In this document: in pieces, positions 39,043 to 49,792 of the stretch | Position numbering within the stretch: position 1 is the stretch's first letter | Layout of the letters: the number at the start of each line of letters is the position of its first letter | Assembly: GCF_005870085.1 (NCBI RefSeq) | Contig: NZ_SZNM01000001.1 | Location: forward strand, 124,001-188,000 | Length of the DNA stretch: 64,000 nucleotides | Source of the DNA: Aquibacillus sediminis | Lineage (GTDB): Bacteria > Bacillota > Bacilli > Bacillales > Amphibacillaceae | Direction: 5' to 3' | Notes under the pieces: generated by a model | Databases searched by the model: none | What the model was told of the DNA's origin: nothing | Seen by the model: only the letters and a program-made list of their open reading frames with translations | Program-made: the position numbers and the translations under genes

Positions 39043-40048
39043 TAATATCATCCCCTCCACCACGTGCGATGACAATTTCACCAACATCTTCTAATCTTCT
39101 AATAACAGAAACAATGCGAGTTTGCGCTTCTTCCACATCCCGCAGTCGTACAGGCCCCATAAACTCCATCTCTTCTTTAAATGTTTCAGCCATCCGGTTA
39201 GACATATTACTAAAGACAATTTCTTTAACCTCTTCACTCGCAACCTTTAAGGATAGACGTAAATCATCATTTTCTACTTCTCTAATAACACGCTGTATCG
39301 CACGATTATCTAATGTAACAATATCTTCGAATACAAACATCCGTTTCTTAATTTCTTCTGCTAATTCAGGATCTTGAATTTCTAAAGCATCAAGAATGGT
39401 CCTTTCCGTACTACGATCTACACCATTAAGAACTTCAACAACAGCTGGTATACCACCTGTTTGAGTATAATCCTGAGTAACCGTTGTAGATAGCTTCTTT
39501 TCTAAAATTTGTTCCACTTCATATATAATCTCTGGTGAAGTGGAGTCCATTAGAGCAATACGTTTGGCAACATCTGCCTGCATTTCTTGTGGCAACTCAG
39601 ACAAAATTTGGCTCGATTGAGCTGCATCCAAGTACGATAATACTAAAGCAATTGTTTGCGGATGTTCATTTTGGATAAAGTTTAAGATTTGCATTGGATC
39701 AGCTTTTTTAGCGAAATCAAATGGTTTCACTTGTAACGATGATGTTAAACGATTAATAATATTTGACGCATCCTGCTCTCCTAATGCCTTTTCTAAAATC
39801 GATTTCGCATAACCTATCCCGCCCTGAGAGATATAATCTTGAGCAAGCGCAATTTGATGGAATTGTTCCATTATTTCTTCCTTTTGACTAGGGTCAACTT
39901 TTTTCACAGAAGAAATTTCTAGTGTTAACTTTTCAATCTCTTCTTCTGTTAAATGTTTGTAAACTTGTGCTGACACTTCTGGCCCCATCGAAATTAATAG
40001 TATTGCTGCTTTTTGCTTACCTGATAGTGAACCTTGTTGTCTAGCCAT
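39035..40048 (-). CDS. fliG: FliG, flagellar motor switch/rotor protein
   Basis: About 337 aa, beginning ARQQGSLSGKQKAAILLISM. It has FliG N, middle (the NEHPQTIALVLSYLDA motif) and C-terminal torque domains (VTLDNRAIQRVIREVENDDL with the charged helix). It links the MS ring (FliF) to the C ring and meets the stator. ATG at 40048 matches the family start; a GTG two codons upstream is less likely. Confidence 0.96.
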   Translation of the reverse strand: MARQQGSLSGKQKAAILLISMGPEVSAQVYKHLTEEEIEKLTLEISSVKKVDPSQKEEIMEQFHQIALAQDYISQGGIGYAKSILEKALGEQDASNIINRLTSSLQVKPFDFAKKADPMQILNFIQNEHPQTIALVLSYLDAAQSSQILSELPQEMQADVAKRIALMDSTSPEIIYEVEQILEKKLSTTVTQDYTQTGGIPAVVEVLNGVDRSTERTILDALEIQDPELAEEIKKRMFVFEDIVTLDNRAIQRVIREVENDDLRLSLKVASEEVKEIVFSNMSNRMAETFKEEMEFMGPVRLRDVEEAQTRIVSVIRRLEDVGEIVIARGGGDDIIV

Positions 40049-40060
40049 AATCACTCCCCC

Positions 40061-41674
40061 TTAGTCCTCTGCTATCCAGCTCCGTAATAGTTTTGCAAAT
40101 TCATCTGGTTGATCTGTGGCCATTTTTTCAAGTTGCTTCCTTCTCATTGATGATTCCGTTTCTTGCTGATCTTCAATATCTGGAATTTCCATTTCATTTT
40201 CTTGTTGGTGGAATGACTCGGTATAGACTGCATCCTCATCTTCAACTTTCTTGCGTTTTATTAATTGCCAAATCAAACCTAAGATTGCAACGAGCAATAA
40301 AGCTCCTACTCCATAAACCCATGTTGGAATCGTCATAACTGGGGGTGATGACATCGTTGGTTTATCACTAAATTCTTGGAAAACAATCGAAACCTTTCCT
40401 TCTGTATCAACTACTTGACCATATTGTTTATCAACAGTTGTCGTTACAATAGAATCCAGCATCGAAGAAATTCCTTCTTCCACTGTGGTTTGTTCTTCAG
40501 CAGTTAAATATTCTACTTCTTCACTGTTTTCAACTGGGTCTTTTGTATTGTCGACAGCAACTTGAATACCAAGGTCGCGAATTTTATAAGGGCTTTCGAC
40601 AATGTCTCTCCGAATTCGGTTATACTCATTGTTAACCGATTCCTTAACTAATTCGTAATCACCTTGATCACCATCGCCATTCTCCCCCGTGTAATTCGCT
40701 ATATCCTCTTCACCGTTCACTTCACCACCAATTGGCGGATTATTTCCGGTATAAGTTTCTTGAATGGTTTCGATGCTTACCGGTAAACCTTCGACTCCAT
40801 CTTCGTCAACGCCTTCTACCAATTGTTCAACTCTATTTTCCTGTGTGAAATCAATATCGGCGGTTACTGATGCGATTACTTTATCCGGACCGACCATCGT
40901 ACCGATCATCTGTTGAACACGACGCTGGATATCTCGTTCAATATCACGTTTGATATTCTGTTGCGTTTCGTAAGAATCCCCACTCGTGAATGAATTTGAA
41001 TTATTTAAGTCAAAATACTCAAAGTTTTGGTTCATGATGACGATATTATCAGTAGACAGGTTTGGGATTGTTTTTGAGACAAGATGATACAAAGAATTTA
41101 TCTGCTCATCTTGAAATTGATATCCTGGCTTAGTGTTCAACACAATTGATGCGGACGCCTCTGCTGTTTGTTCACTCACAAAAACAGGTTCTTGCGGTTT
41201 GTTAATCATCACTTCAGCGTTCTCAATTCCATCAATCCGAGTCATTAAGTTCGCCAGTTCTGATTGCATCGTATCCAATTGAATCATATCAAATTCATTA
41301 TCTGTCATTCCCCATGAAGTATTCTCACTAAAAAAAGAATAATCAATGTTTCCGCTGTTTGGAATACCTTGAGCTGCCAATTCTACTAACAGCGAATCCA
41401 CTTGATCTTTAGGAACATTAATAGCGGTCCCGGATTGGTCCAATTCATAATTAACCCCCCGCGAATCAAGTTCTTCTTTAATCTGTCCGACCTCTTGTAA
41501 TGATAAATTGTTATATAATGGTGTCATATTCGATCCACTAAAAAAGAAGCTCCCACCTATAACGATAAAAAGAAATAAGACCAATGATAGAATATACATT
41601 CTTTTTTGAGAGCGTGATCGAGTTGACCAAAAGTTTAATATTTTTTCTTTATATAAATCTATTTGCTGTTTCAT
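40061..41674 (-). CDS. fliF: FliF, flagellar MS-ring protein
   Basis: About 537 aa with two membrane helices (about residues 26-46 and 445-465) flanking ring-building motifs. Segments include MTPLYNNLSLQEVGQIKEEL and IENAEVMINKPQEPVF, and a C-terminal FliG-binding tail ends QPDEFAKLLRSWIAED. The ATG at 41674 has a GGAGG SD 5 bases upstream and gives the B. subtilis length. It founds the basal body in the membrane. Confidence 0.96.
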   Translation of the reverse strand: MKQQIDLYKEKILNFWSTRSRSQKRMYILSLVLFLFIVIGGSFFFSGSNMTPLYNNLSLQEVGQIKEELDSRGVNYELDQSGTAINVPKDQVDSLLVELAAQGIPNSGNIDYSFFSENTSWGMTDNEFDMIQLDTMQSELANLMTRIDGIENAEVMINKPQEPVFVSEQTAEASASIVLNTKPGYQFQDEQINSLYHLVSKTIPNLSTDNIVIMNQNFEYFDLNNSNSFTSGDSYETQQNIKRDIERDIQRRVQQMIGTMVGPDKVIASVTADIDFTQENRVEQLVEGVDEDGVEGLPVSIETIQETYTGNNPPIGGEVNGEEDIANYTGENGDGDQGDYELVKESVNNEYNRIRRDIVESPYKIRDLGIQVAVDNTKDPVENSEEVEYLTAEEQTTVEEGISSMLDSIVTTTVDKQYGQVVDTEGKVSIVFQEFSDKPTMSSPPVMTIPTWVYGVGALLLVAILGLIWQLIKRKKVEDEDAVYTESFHQQENEMEIPDIEDQQETESSMRRKQLEKMATDQPDEFAKLLRSWIAED

Positions 41675-41731
41675 CTTTCGCCTCCAAAAAAACAAACTAA
41701 TTTAGAACAAGGAAGCTTTAATGACTATCCA

Positions 41732-42040
41732 TCATACTTGCATTCTCATGATTTCGTTATAAGCGTCAACAGCCTTGCGTTGCACTTCAACCGCCGTTTG
41801 AAGGGTTAAACTCGACTTTTGAGCAGTAATCATAACGTCATGTAAGTCATCTATCTCACCTTTTGCAAGAGCCTCCGTTTTTTTATCTGATGTAACCTGC
41901 GCGCGATTCAAGTGATCAATAGCTGTTTTTAAACTAGTTGAAAAATTAGTTTGTGCTTCTGCAGGGGTAACTTTTTGATTTTGATGATTATTCATAGTTA
42001 CCAGTGGTTGTTGTAACATATTTATATTTTGAACTGTCAT
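41732..42040 (-). CDS. fliE: FliE, MS-ring/rod junction protein
   Basis: This 102-aa protein has the FliE C-terminal signature (DLHDVMITAQKSSLTLQTAV then EVQRKAVDAYNEIMRMQV). It joins the MS ring to the proximal rod and is an early export substrate. It follows flgC by 14 bases. Confidence 0.94.
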   Translation of the reverse strand: MTVQNINMLQQPLVTMNNHQNQKVTPAEAQTNFSTSLKTAIDHLNRAQVTSDKKTEALAKGEIDDLHDVMITAQKSSLTLQTAVEVQRKAVDAYNEIMRMQV

Positions 42041-42054
42041 ACAATCCTCACTCC

Positions 42055-42510
42055 CTATTTACCTATCTCCAAAGCTTTCATCAGCATACTTTTAGTTGCG
42101 TTAACCGAGGTAACATTTGCTTCATACGATCTTGTTGCACTCATTAGATCAACCATTTCTTTTAACGGATCAACATTTGGTAATTGAACATAGCCATCCT
42201 CGTTCGCATCAGGATGATTAGGATTAAATACCATTTTAAACGGTTCTGCATCCTCAGTTATTTCTCGAACTCGAACACCTGAACCAGCAGTATTATTACC
42301 AGTCCGTGCCCTTTGTAAAATGGAGGAAAATTGATGGTCCCGGGGTTCAAAAGAAACCATTTTTCTTCGGTATGGTTCATATTCTCCATCTTCATTGATG
42401 GTTGCTCTAGTTGTTTCCGCATTCGCAATGTTAGAAGAGATAGTATCCATTCGTAAACGCTGTGCAGTTAAAGCACTAGAACTCGTATTCAATGCATTAA
42501 AGATACTCAC
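42055..42510 (-). CDS. flgC: FlgC, proximal rod protein
   Basis: The 151-aa protein shows the rod-family start NALNTSSSALTAQRLRMDTI with SSNIANAETTRA, and the end MVDLMSATRSYEANVTSVNA with TKSMLMKALEIGK. It is the second gene of the fla/che operon, 2 bases after flgB. Confidence 0.96.
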   Translation of the reverse strand: MSIFNALNTSSSALTAQRLRMDTISSNIANAETTRATINEDGEYEPYRRKMVSFEPRDHQFSSILQRARTGNNTAGSGVRVREITEDAEPFKMVFNPNHPDANEDGYVQLPNVDPLKEMVDLMSATRSYEANVTSVNATKSMLMKALEIGK

Positions 42511-42512
42511 GA

Positions 42513-42911
42513 TTATCTCCCTCCTTTTATAACAGTCTGAAGACTATTAAACTTTCCATTCATTCGATCAACAAGACTTTGGTAATAGATTTGGTTTTTA
42601 GCCAAGTTGGACATCTCTTTGTCAATATCGACATTATTTCCATTATTGTTATATGTAGTGCCTGGATTGGAAATAATCTGATATGGTTGTTCACCATCAC
42701 CATCACCAAACTTAATATGTTTAGGATGCGTCACTTTGGCTTGAAAGTTATTTGCAACTTTCTCATCTAACACATTTTTAAATGTTACATTTTTAGCTTT
42801 ATAATTTGGAGTATCGACATTCGCGATATTGTTTGAAATGGTTTGGTTTTTCACAGATGCATAGTCCAACGATTGTTGTAAGGTGTTTATTGTATTACCA
42901 AAAAAGGACAT
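42513..42911 (-). CDS. flgB: FlgB, proximal rod protein; first gene of the fla/che operon
   Basis: About 132 aa, with QTISNNIANVDTPNYKAKNV near the N-terminus and a Q/N-containing C-terminal helix, typical of FlgB. I start it at the ATG at 42911 (SFFGNTINTLQQ), which matches the family N-terminus; the open frame runs 5 codons further. The sigma-A promoter at 42966-42994 lies about 50 bases upstream. Confidence 0.95.
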   Translation of the reverse strand: MSFFGNTINTLQQSLDYASVKNQTISNNIANVDTPNYKAKNVTFKNVLDEKVANNFQAKVTHPKHIKFGDGDGEQPYQIISNPGTTYNNNGNNVDIDKEMSNLAKNQIYYQSLVDRMNGKFNSLQTVIKGGR

Positions 42912-42965
42912 GTCTATCCCATCCAATCTCTAATTAAAGTCATAAATTACCCATCATCTTCAAGT

Positions 42966-42994
42966 ATTTTAAATTATTACAACTAGTGTGTCTA
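42966..42994 (-). promoter_or_regulatory. Sigma-A promoter of the fla/che operon
   Basis: On the minus strand -35 TAGACA (42989-42994), a 17-base spacer and -10 TAAAAT (42966-42971) differ from consensus by one base each. Transcription would start near 42959, leaving a leader of about 47 bases before flgB. I found no convincing sigma-D box or CodY-like site in the 362-base codY-flgB gap. Confidence 0.72.
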
Positions 42995-43228
42995 GGATGT
43001 TTCGACAAAACGTGACTATTGTCGATGAATTGTTAGAATTACAAGGACTATCGCACTAAGTGACAGGTAATTACGTGTTATTTTTTGTCGAAAAACGCCG
43101 GTGTAACAATTATGACATATAACTGTAACAATTAGTAGCCTAATATCACATTTACCTAAAACCACCATTTTTGGTATGAAGAACAAAGGCTCAACTAAAC
43201 TAAATGGGATGTACAACAGGAGCAAAGG

Positions 43229-43265
43229 AAAAGACATTCCTTTAATGTATAAAGGAATGTCTTTT
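43229..43265 (-). terminator. Terminator of xerC-hslV-hslU-codY
   Basis: A perfect 16-bp stem (arms 43229-43244 and 43250-43265) with a 5-base loop lies 8 bases after the codY stop. The minus strand ends in a TTTT tract and the plus strand in TTTTTT, so it may stop transcription both ways. It separates codY from the flagellar operon. Confidence 0.85.
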
Positions 43266-43273
43266 TTATTAAG

Positions 43274-44053
43274 CTATGAAGATTTTAACTTTTGTAACTC
43301 AAGTAAAAACTTGCCATTTAACACTTTAATATAAGTGCCTTTCATACCTAATGATCGCGATTCAATCACACCAGCACTCTCTAATTTCCGAAGGGCATTA
43401 ACAATCACTGATCTCGTAATACCTACACGGTCTGCAATTTTACTTGCAACTAATAAACCTTCGTTACCATCTAATTCATCAAAGATATGTTCGATTGCTT
43501 CAAGTTCACTGTAAGATAAAGAACTAATTGCCATTTGCACAACAGCTTTACTTCTAGCTTCTAATTCGATTTCTTCTGTTTTTTCATGTAGAATTTCCAT
43601 TCCAACCACAGTAGCACCGTACTCAGCTAATAATAGATCATCTTCGCTGAAACTTTCTGTCAAACGACTTAACACTAATGTACCTAATCGTTCGCCACCA
43701 CCAATAATTGGTACAATCGTTGTTAAACCCGTTTTAAATAATTCTTTATTTTCTACTGGAAAAGCGGTGAACTTACTTTCAATATCAAGGTTTGCAGTTG
43801 TTTCCTGAATAGTAAATAAGCTATCTGTGTACTCTTCAGGAAACTGCCTTTCTTCTAACATTGTCTTCATTCTTTCATTTTCTATTTGTTGATTAATGGC
43901 AAATCCTAATAACTTTCCTCTTCGACTTACAATAAATACATTAGCAGTAATGGTGTCTCTTAATGTTGCTGACATATCATTAAAGTTAACAGACTTTCCT
44001 GTAGCTTTTTGTAACATTGAATTAATTTTTCTAGCACGTTCTAATAGTTCCAT
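43274..44053 (-). CDS. codY: CodY, GTP- and branched-chain-amino-acid-sensing global repressor
   Basis: The 259-aa regulator has an N-terminal GAF domain and a C-terminal winged helix. The recognition helix contains [20 protein letters not shown], and the wing segment [17 protein letters not shown] follows. CodY represses genes for nutrient uptake, amino acid synthesis and, in B. subtilis, motility and competence. It is the last gene of xerC-hslV-hslU-codY and sits directly ahead of the fla/che operon. Confidence 0.97.
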   Translation of the reverse strand: MELLERARKINSMLQKATGKSVNFNDMSATLRDTITANVFIVSRRGKLLGFAINQQIENERMKTMLEERQFPEEYTDSLFTIQETTANLDIESKFTAFPVENKELFKTGLTTIVPIIGGGERLGTLVLSRLTESFSEDDLLLAEYGATVVGMEILHEKTEEIELEARSKAVVQMAISSLSYSELEAIEHIFDELDGNEGLLVASKIADRVGITRSVIVNALRKLESAGVIESRSLGMKGTYIKVLNGKFLLELQKLKSS

Positions 44054-44079
44054 GATGCTCCTCCAATCACTTTCTCCTG

Positions 44080-45474
44080 TTATAGTATATATTGACTTAA
44101 ATCCTTATTTTTAGCTATAGAACTTAATTTGTCTTCCACATATGTTCGTGTAATCTCAATTGTTTCCATTGTTATATCTGGTGCTTCAAAAGATAGTTCC
44201 TCGAGCAATTTCTCAAGAATGGTGTGTAGTCTTCGCGCACCTATATTATCCGTATCCTGGTTCACCTCATAGGCAACTTCTGCCAGTTTTGTAATAGCGT
44301 CGTCTGTAAATACAACATTTATACCCTCAGTTTTTAATAATGCTTGATATTGTTTTAACAAAGCATTAGAAGGTTCAATTAGTATTTTCTTGAAGTCCTC
44401 AATGGTCAAATTCTCAAATTCAATACGAATCGGAAACCGCCCTTGTAGTTCAGGGATTAAGTCAGAAGGTTTGGCCATGTGAAAGGCACCGGCCGCAACA
44501 AATAATACGTGGTCAGTTTTTACTGGACCATGTTTGGTAACAACTGTCGAGCCTTCCACAATTGGTAAAATATCACGTTGCACACCTTCTCTTGACACAT
44601 TAGCAGATTGGTCACTTTTTCCAGCTACTTTATCTATTTCATCAATAAAAATAATTCCTGATTGTTCTACTTTTGTAATTGCTTCCTGGGCCACTTCATC
44701 CATATCAATTAATTTTTGCGCTTCTTGCTGTGTTAATACTTTTCGTGCTTCAGAAACAGGTAAACGACGCTTCTTTTTCTTAGATGGCATGAATTGACTA
44801 AACGCATCTTGCATATTCATTCCCATTTGTTCCATTCCCGAACCTTGTAGCATATCAAACATCGAATTGGATTGCTCATCAACTTCGATTGTTACGATTT
44901 TGTCTTCAAGTTCTCCTAATGCTAATTGATGTTCAATTCTTTTTCGTTTATTCTCAATTTCTTGATTAGATGGATCATGATCTTGTGTATCTGTTTCTTC
45001 TGCTTGTGGTGAAAAAAACATTTCTAAAGGGTTTTTAAATGAGTTTTGCTTTTTCGCTTCAGGGACGATCACTTTAACTAATTTTTTATTAGCTAACTCT
45101 TTCGCTTTATCCATGACACCTTCCATTTTTTCTTCTTTCACCATACGCACTGACATTTCAACCAAATCACGGACCATTGATTCAACATCTCGCCCAACAT
45201 AGCCAACTTCTGTAAACTTTGTCGCTTCTACTTTTACAAAAGGGGCACCAACCAGTTTCGCCAATCTTCTTGCAACTTCTGTTTTCCCTACACCGGTCGG
45301 ACCGATCATTAGTATATTTTTGGGTACAATTTCATCACGCAGATTGTCTGCCAATTGCATTCTTCTATATCGGTTTCTTAAAGCAATCGCTACTGATTTT
45401 TTCGCATTGTGTTGCCCAATAATATATTGATCAAGTTGTTCTACTATTTGCTTAGGAGTCATGCTTATTGACAT
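44080..45474 (-). CDS. hslU: HslU (ClpY), AAA+ unfoldase of the HslUV protease
   Basis: The 464-aa AAA+ ATPase has Walker [18 protein letters not shown] (about residues 58-74), pore loop region [13 protein letters not shown], Walker [13 protein letters not shown] and sensor regions near the C-terminus. An inserted I domain lies about 110-240. It unfolds substrates for the HslV peptidase encoded just upstream. The ATG has an AGGAGG SD at 8 bases. Confidence 0.97.
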   Translation of the reverse strand: MSISMTPKQIVEQLDQYIIGQHNAKKSVAIALRNRYRRMQLADNLRDEIVPKNILMIGPTGVGKTEVARRLAKLVGAPFVKVEATKFTEVGYVGRDVESMVRDLVEMSVRMVKEEKMEGVMDKAKELANKKLVKVIVPEAKKQNSFKNPLEMFFSPQAEETDTQDHDPSNQEIENKRKRIEHQLALGELEDKIVTIEVDEQSNSMFDMLQGSGMEQMGMNMQDAFSQFMPSKKKKRRLPVSEARKVLTQQEAQKLIDMDEVAQEAITKVEQSGIIFIDEIDKVAGKSDQSANVSREGVQRDILPIVEGSTVVTKHGPVKTDHVLFVAAGAFHMAKPSDLIPELQGRFPIRIEFENLTIEDFKKILIEPSNALLKQYQALLKTEGINVVFTDDAITKLAEVAYEVNQDTDNIGARRLHTILEKLLEELSFEAPDITMETIEITRTYVEDKLSSIAKNKDLSQYIL

Positions 45475-45493
45475 TACCTAATCCTCCTTATCC

Positions 45494-46039
45494 TCAATCA
45501 ATAACCTCTAGAGTTATATTATCATTTGTGAAAACACAAACCTCTCCAGCAATTTCTAGAGATGTTCTAGCAATTTCTTCCGCCGTTAAGTTCGTAGCGT
45601 GCCGCTTTAAAGCCCTGCCAGCACTTAAAGCGAAATTACCACCTGATCCAATAGCAAGAATTCCATCATCTGGTTCAATCACTTCACCAGTCCCTGACAC
45701 AAGTAACATTTCCTGTTTATTCATCACAATTAACATTGCCTCTAATTTTCGTAGCACTTTGTCACTTCGCCATTCCTTTGCAAGTTCAACGGCTGCACGA
45801 GATAGGTTTCCATTATAGGCTTCTAATTTCCCTTCAAATTTTTCAAACAAAGTGAATGCATCAGCAACTGAACCTGCAAAGCCAGCTAACACTTGACCTT
45901 TAAATAATCTACGAACTTTCTTTGCTTTATGTTTCATTACCACTGCATTTCCTAATGTCACTTGCCCATCGCCACTCATTGCACATTGACCATTATGTTG
46001 AACAGCAAAGATTGTTGTGGCATGGAATTGTTCGCTCAT
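45494..46039 (-). CDS. hslV: HslV (ClpQ), peptidase of the HslUV protease
   Basis: The 181-aa proteasome-beta-like peptidase begins [20 protein letters not shown] and continues [13 protein letters not shown]. As in B. subtilis ClpQ, there is a short extension before TTIFAV and a Ser directly after Met. The B. subtilis enzyme has been reported to use an N-terminal Ser as nucleophile instead of Thr, and the sequence here is compatible with that. It forms a two-gene protease unit with hslU. Confidence 0.96.
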   Translation of the reverse strand: MSEQFHATTIFAVQHNGQCAMSGDGQVTLGNAVVMKHKAKKVRRLFKGQVLAGFAGSVADAFTLFEKFEGKLEAYNGNLSRAAVELAKEWRSDKVLRKLEAMLIVMNKQEMLLVSGTGEVIEPDDGILAIGSGGNFALSAGRALKRHATNLTAEEIARTSLEIAGEVCVFTNDNITLEVID

Positions 46040-46051
46040 AATTTCACCTCA

Positions 46052-46972
46052 TTATGGTTGTTTTCGATGATTAGCTCTTGGATGGTTATCCATGTAAATA
46101 TTTCGTAAACGACTCTTCGTTACATGTGTATAAATTTGAGTTGATGATAGATTTTCATGACCTAATAACTCTTGCACTGCTCTAAGGTCAGCGCCATTAT
46201 TTAGCATATGTGTTGCGAAAGTATGTCTCAACTTATGTGGATGTATATTTTCTGTCATCGCAGCATCTTTCACCATTTGATTTAACACATATCGCACACC
46301 TCTTGGTGAAAGAGGTGTACCTTTTGCATTTAAGAAAAGCCTATTGGTTTCGTGATTTCCCTTTTTTAACAACTTTGGTCGACCGTCATTCATGTAAGCT
46401 TTAACTGCTGTGTGTGCGAACTGACCAAATGGTATATACCTTTCTTTTTTTCCTTTACCGGAAACTAAGATTGTTTCCATATCGAAGTCTAATTCTGGTA
46501 TTGTTAATCCTACACACTCACTCACACGTATACCCGTTGCATACATCAACTCTAAAAGTGCTTGATTTCGTTGACCCAAAGGTGTATTTAAATCACTTAC
46601 GGCAAAAAGTTTTTCCAGTTCTTGTTCATAAAAAAAGTTAGGAACTGGCTGCCCCGCTTTAGGTATGGTTACATGGTGAACCGGATTTGTTTCAACTATT
46701 CCTTCTCTTTCTAAATACCTATAGAAACTCCGAATACTTGAAACTTGCCTTGATATACTTCTTGGTGATAGTTGTTTTTGATAGAGTTCTGTTAAAAATA
46801 CTCGCATTGTTTGATACGTAACGTCTTGTAAGTAATGGATTCCTTGTCGTTCTAAAAAACTAAAAAAGCTTGTCAAATCTTTCACATAATGCTCTATCGT
46901 TAAAACAGCTGCATTTTTTTCTACTTGCAAATAATTAATAAATTCATTTTTACATTTTTCAAAACATTCCAT
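46052..46972 (-). CDS. xerC: Tyrosine recombinase XerC (CodV)
   Basis: The 306-aa site-specific recombinase acts with XerD at dif to resolve chromosome dimers. An N-terminal SAM-like core-binding domain is followed by a catalytic domain with Arg in ATGIRVSECVGL, Lys in GKGKKERYIPFG, HxxR in HPHKLRHTFATHML, and the His and Tyr in LLGHENLSSTQIYTHVT. A promoter candidate lies 26 bases upstream, and a 547-base noncoding gap separates it from topA. Confidence 0.94.
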   Translation of the reverse strand: MECFEKCKNEFINYLQVEKNAAVLTIEHYVKDLTSFFSFLERQGIHYLQDVTYQTMRVFLTELYQKQLSPRSISRQVSSIRSFYRYLEREGIVETNPVHHVTIPKAGQPVPNFFYEQELEKLFAVSDLNTPLGQRNQALLELMYATGIRVSECVGLTIPELDFDMETILVSGKGKKERYIPFGQFAHTAVKAYMNDGRPKLLKKGNHETNRLFLNAKGTPLSPRGVRYVLNQMVKDAAMTENIHPHKLRHTFATHMLNNGADLRAVQELLGHENLSSTQIYTHVTKSRLRNIYMDNHPRANHRKQP

Positions 46973-46997
46973 CTACTCACCTCTCCAAGGCGATTAA

Positions 46998-47027
46998 ATC
47001 GTATCATAATTTTGCAGTATTTCGCAA
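46998..47027 (-). promoter_or_regulatory. Probable promoter of xerC-hslV-hslU-codY
   Basis: On the minus strand: -35 TTGCGA (47022-47027), an 18-base spacer ending in TGA, and -10 TACGAT (46998-47003). The TGn extension supports an extended -10 sigma-A promoter. Confidence 0.55.
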
Positions 47028-47436
47028 TATAATTTGCAAAATTGTAACAAAATTCTGAAATATCCTATGTATTAAGTGAATTTCTTACGTTTTTATAAAT
47101 TTCAATGTGTGATAATAATATGGTTGACACTTTAATCAGATTCAAGAAAAAGGTTTTGAATAGGCACTGTCAAGTACTTAAGCTTACCAAAGAGAAATTA
47201 TAGCTTTAATACCAACCATTGTCAATATCGAAATTAAGTTTGTTTCAATTATAAACAATGATAGTATGTTACTTCTTATTATTCCTCAAAAAAAGATTTC
47301 TAAACATTTTGACTAATATTTTATAGTTGTTATTCTTTAGAACAAACTCAATACCATTAAGCAGCACCATCTTATTAGGAATCCTATGTTCATGAGACGA
47401 CTTTTTTCATCCGATCTTTACACAAACATAAAAAAC

Positions 47437-47457
47437 GGTCATCCTTTATAGGATTCC
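47437..47457 (-). terminator. Weak terminator of topA
   Basis: ATCCT/AGGAT with outer GG/CC and a TTAT loop is followed on the minus strand by GTTTTTT. The stem is short and interrupted. Confidence 0.45.
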
Positions 47458-47519
47458 TCCCCCCTATCACTTTTATAATAGGAGAGAACTAATCCAATTA
47501 AGGATAACCTCTTTTAACT

Positions 47520-49598
47520 TTATGTTTGCGGTTCTTCTTGATAATCACATTTAGTACAGTGAATTTGCGTCCCTTTTTTCTTTTTCTTTTCAACTAATAA
47601 CGAATCACATTTTGGACAAGGTCTAGAGATTGGCTTATCCCATGATAAAAATTCGCATTCAGGGTAGTTATCACAACCATAAAATGTACGACGTTTTTTT
47701 GTTTTTCTTTCTACTATATTACCATCTTTACAGTCGGGACATTTCACCCCAATCTCTTTAAGGATTGGTTTGGTGTTACGACATTCTGGAAAATTCGAAC
47801 ATGCCATAAATTTCCCGTACCTTCCCATTTTATAAACCATTTCATGTCCACAGTTTTCACAATCAATTCCTGCTGGCTCATCTTTGATTTCAATTTTTTC
47901 CATTTCCTCTTCGGCTACTTCTAACCGCTTTTCAAAACCTTGGTAAAATTCATCGATAATATTGATCCATTCGGCTTTACCTTCTTCGATTGAATCTAAA
48001 TCCTCTTCCATTTTGACGGTAAAATCAAGGTTGATGATTTCAGGGAAAAACTCTTTCATTACCCCATTTACTATTTCACCTAATTCTGTTGGAACAAACC
48101 GACGATTGTCCAACGTAACATACCCTCTACGTTGAATCGTATCTAATGTAGGTGCATAAGTAGAAGGACGCCCAATTCCTTGTTCCTCCATTGTTTTTAC
48201 TAACCTTGCTTCCGTATAACGTGGAGGTGGTTGAGTGAAATGCTGGTTTGGCTGAATCTCTGCAGCTTCCACATATTCTCCCTCTTCCATATCTGGAAGG
48301 AGTTTATCTTCTTCTTTTTTATTATCATCGCTACCTTCTATATACACTTTCATAAAACCTTTGAATTTTATTTTGGAACCGGAAGCCCTAAACTGAACTC
48401 CCTCGTTCTCTAAATGTACGGTCATTGTATCCATTATTGCTGGTGCCATTAAGCTAGCAACGAAACGATCCCAAATCAATTTGTAAAGACGATATTGATC
48501 ACGAGATAAGACACTTTTTAGTGACTTTGGATCGCGAAAAGTAGAAGTAGGACGAACGGCTTCGTGTGCATCTTGTGCACCTTCTGATTTTTTTCCTTTC
48601 TTCACACTACCCAAATATTCTTCTCCAAAGTTTTCTTTAATATAATTGGCTGCATCTGTTTTAGCGGTTTCGGAAATTCGTGTTGAGTCTGTTCTCATAT
48701 ACGTAATTAAACCAGTTATCCCGCCTTCTTTACGGCCTAAATCGATTCCTTCATATAATTGTTGTGCTACCATCATCGTTTTTCTAGCTCTAAAGTTTAA
48801 TTTTCTTGCAGCCTCTTGTTGCAAGGATGACGTTGTAAACGGTGCAGAAGGATTTCGTTTTCTCTCTTTTTTCTTTACGTTTTCAACTTTAAATTCAGTA
48901 CCTTTCAACTGATTTAATACTTGATCAACCTCTTCTTTGTTACTTAATGGTGTCTTTTTACCATCGATACCATAAAAAGAACCGTCAAAAGTTTCTTTTC
49001 CTTTGGAAAAAGAAGCATCAATCGACCAATATTCTTCTGGTTTAAAATTCTCAATTTCTCTCTCACGATCAATGATCATTTTAACGGCAACAGATTGAAC
49101 CCGTCCTGCACTCAAGCCTTTTTTCACTTTTTTCCATAACAATGGACTAATATTATAACCTACTAATCTGTCTAGTATTCTTCTTGCTTGCTGTGCATCA
49201 ACTAAATCCATGTCAATCGTTCTTGGATGTTTAAATGATTCTTTAATTGCATCTTTTGTAATCTCGTTAAAGACCACTCTACATGGTGAATCTTCTTCTA
49301 TATTAAGACTGTGTGCAAGATGCCAGGCAATTGCTTCCCCTTCTCTGTCGGGGTCGGCTGCGAGATAAACTTTTTTTGCCTTCTTGGCAGCTGTTTTTAA
49401 TTCTTTTAATACTGGTCCCTTCCCACGAATTGTAATATATTTTGGTTTATATCCATCTTCTACATCTACGCCCGTTTGACTTTTGGGTAAGTCTCTTACA
49501 TGACCCATAGATGCTTTTACTTTATATTTTTTTCCTAAGTATCTTTCAATTGTTTTTGCTTTTGCTGGAGATTCAACAATTACAAGATAATCTGCCAT
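47520..49598 (-). CDS. topA: DNA topoisomerase I
   Basis: About 692 aa, relaxing negative supercoils. The Toprim domain has [18 protein letters not shown] and [15 protein letters not shown], and the active-site region reads [14 protein letters not shown] with the catalytic Tyr. Three C-terminal zinc fingers follow ([42 protein letters not shown]). The ATG at 49598 has a GGGAGGAA SD; the frame extending to 49661 is not needed. Confidence 0.97.
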   Translation of the reverse strand: MADYLVIVESPAKAKTIERYLGKKYKVKASMGHVRDLPKSQTGVDVEDGYKPKYITIRGKGPVLKELKTAAKKAKKVYLAADPDREGEAIAWHLAHSLNIEEDSPCRVVFNEITKDAIKESFKHPRTIDMDLVDAQQARRILDRLVGYNISPLLWKKVKKGLSAGRVQSVAVKMIIDREREIENFKPEEYWSIDASFSKGKETFDGSFYGIDGKKTPLSNKEEVDQVLNQLKGTEFKVENVKKKERKRNPSAPFTTSSLQQEAARKLNFRARKTMMVAQQLYEGIDLGRKEGGITGLITYMRTDSTRISETAKTDAANYIKENFGEEYLGSVKKGKKSEGAQDAHEAVRPTSTFRDPKSLKSVLSRDQYRLYKLIWDRFVASLMAPAIMDTMTVHLENEGVQFRASGSKIKFKGFMKVYIEGSDDNKKEEDKLLPDMEEGEYVEAAEIQPNQHFTQPPPRYTEARLVKTMEEQGIGRPSTYAPTLDTIQRRGYVTLDNRRFVPTELGEIVNGVMKEFFPEIINLDFTVKMEEDLDSIEEGKAEWINIIDEFYQGFEKRLEVAEEEMEKIEIKDEPAGIDCENCGHEMVYKMGRYGKFMACSNFPECRNTKPILKEIGVKCPDCKDGNIVERKTKKRRTFYGCDNYPECEFLSWDKPISRPCPKCDSLLVEKKKKKGTQIHCTKCDYQEEPQT

Positions 49599-49792
49599 GT
49601 CTGTTCCTCCCAAGAGGTAATTCTTTTTATCTTTATAGTAGCCATTTATTTTGGTATGCATATTTCACATATTGGCTTTTGTTTGTCATCAAACACAAAA
49701 ATAATTACCAAAGTCTGTACTTTCTTATTTAGTTTATAAATCTTCCTTATTATTAAATACTTATTTACTGTTTGTCAAACATAACACGAAAA

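Larger units (their letters stand above)
46973..47519. other. 547-bp AT-rich gap between topA and xerC; trmFO absent
   Basis: No coding frame of useful size exists on either strand. The gap holds a weak topA terminator near 47437 and the xerC promoter near 46998. In B. subtilis and many relatives, trmFO (gid, tRNA m5U54 methyltransferase) lies exactly here. I see no recognisable trmFO motif such as an FAD-binding glycine stretch, so the gene is either elsewhere or lost. Confidence 0.75.

Noticed and set aside
43016-43237. A 73-aa hydrophobic minus-strand frame between codY and flgB
   Set aside because: Its start falls inside the codY terminator hairpin, it lacks an SD, and the gap is better explained by the terminator and the fla/che promoter.
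42912-43273. A sigma-D promoter or CodY box ahead of flgB
   Set aside because: I looked for TAAA-N15-GCCGATAT-like boxes and for the AATTTTCWGAAAATT motif in the gap and found no match good enough to report.
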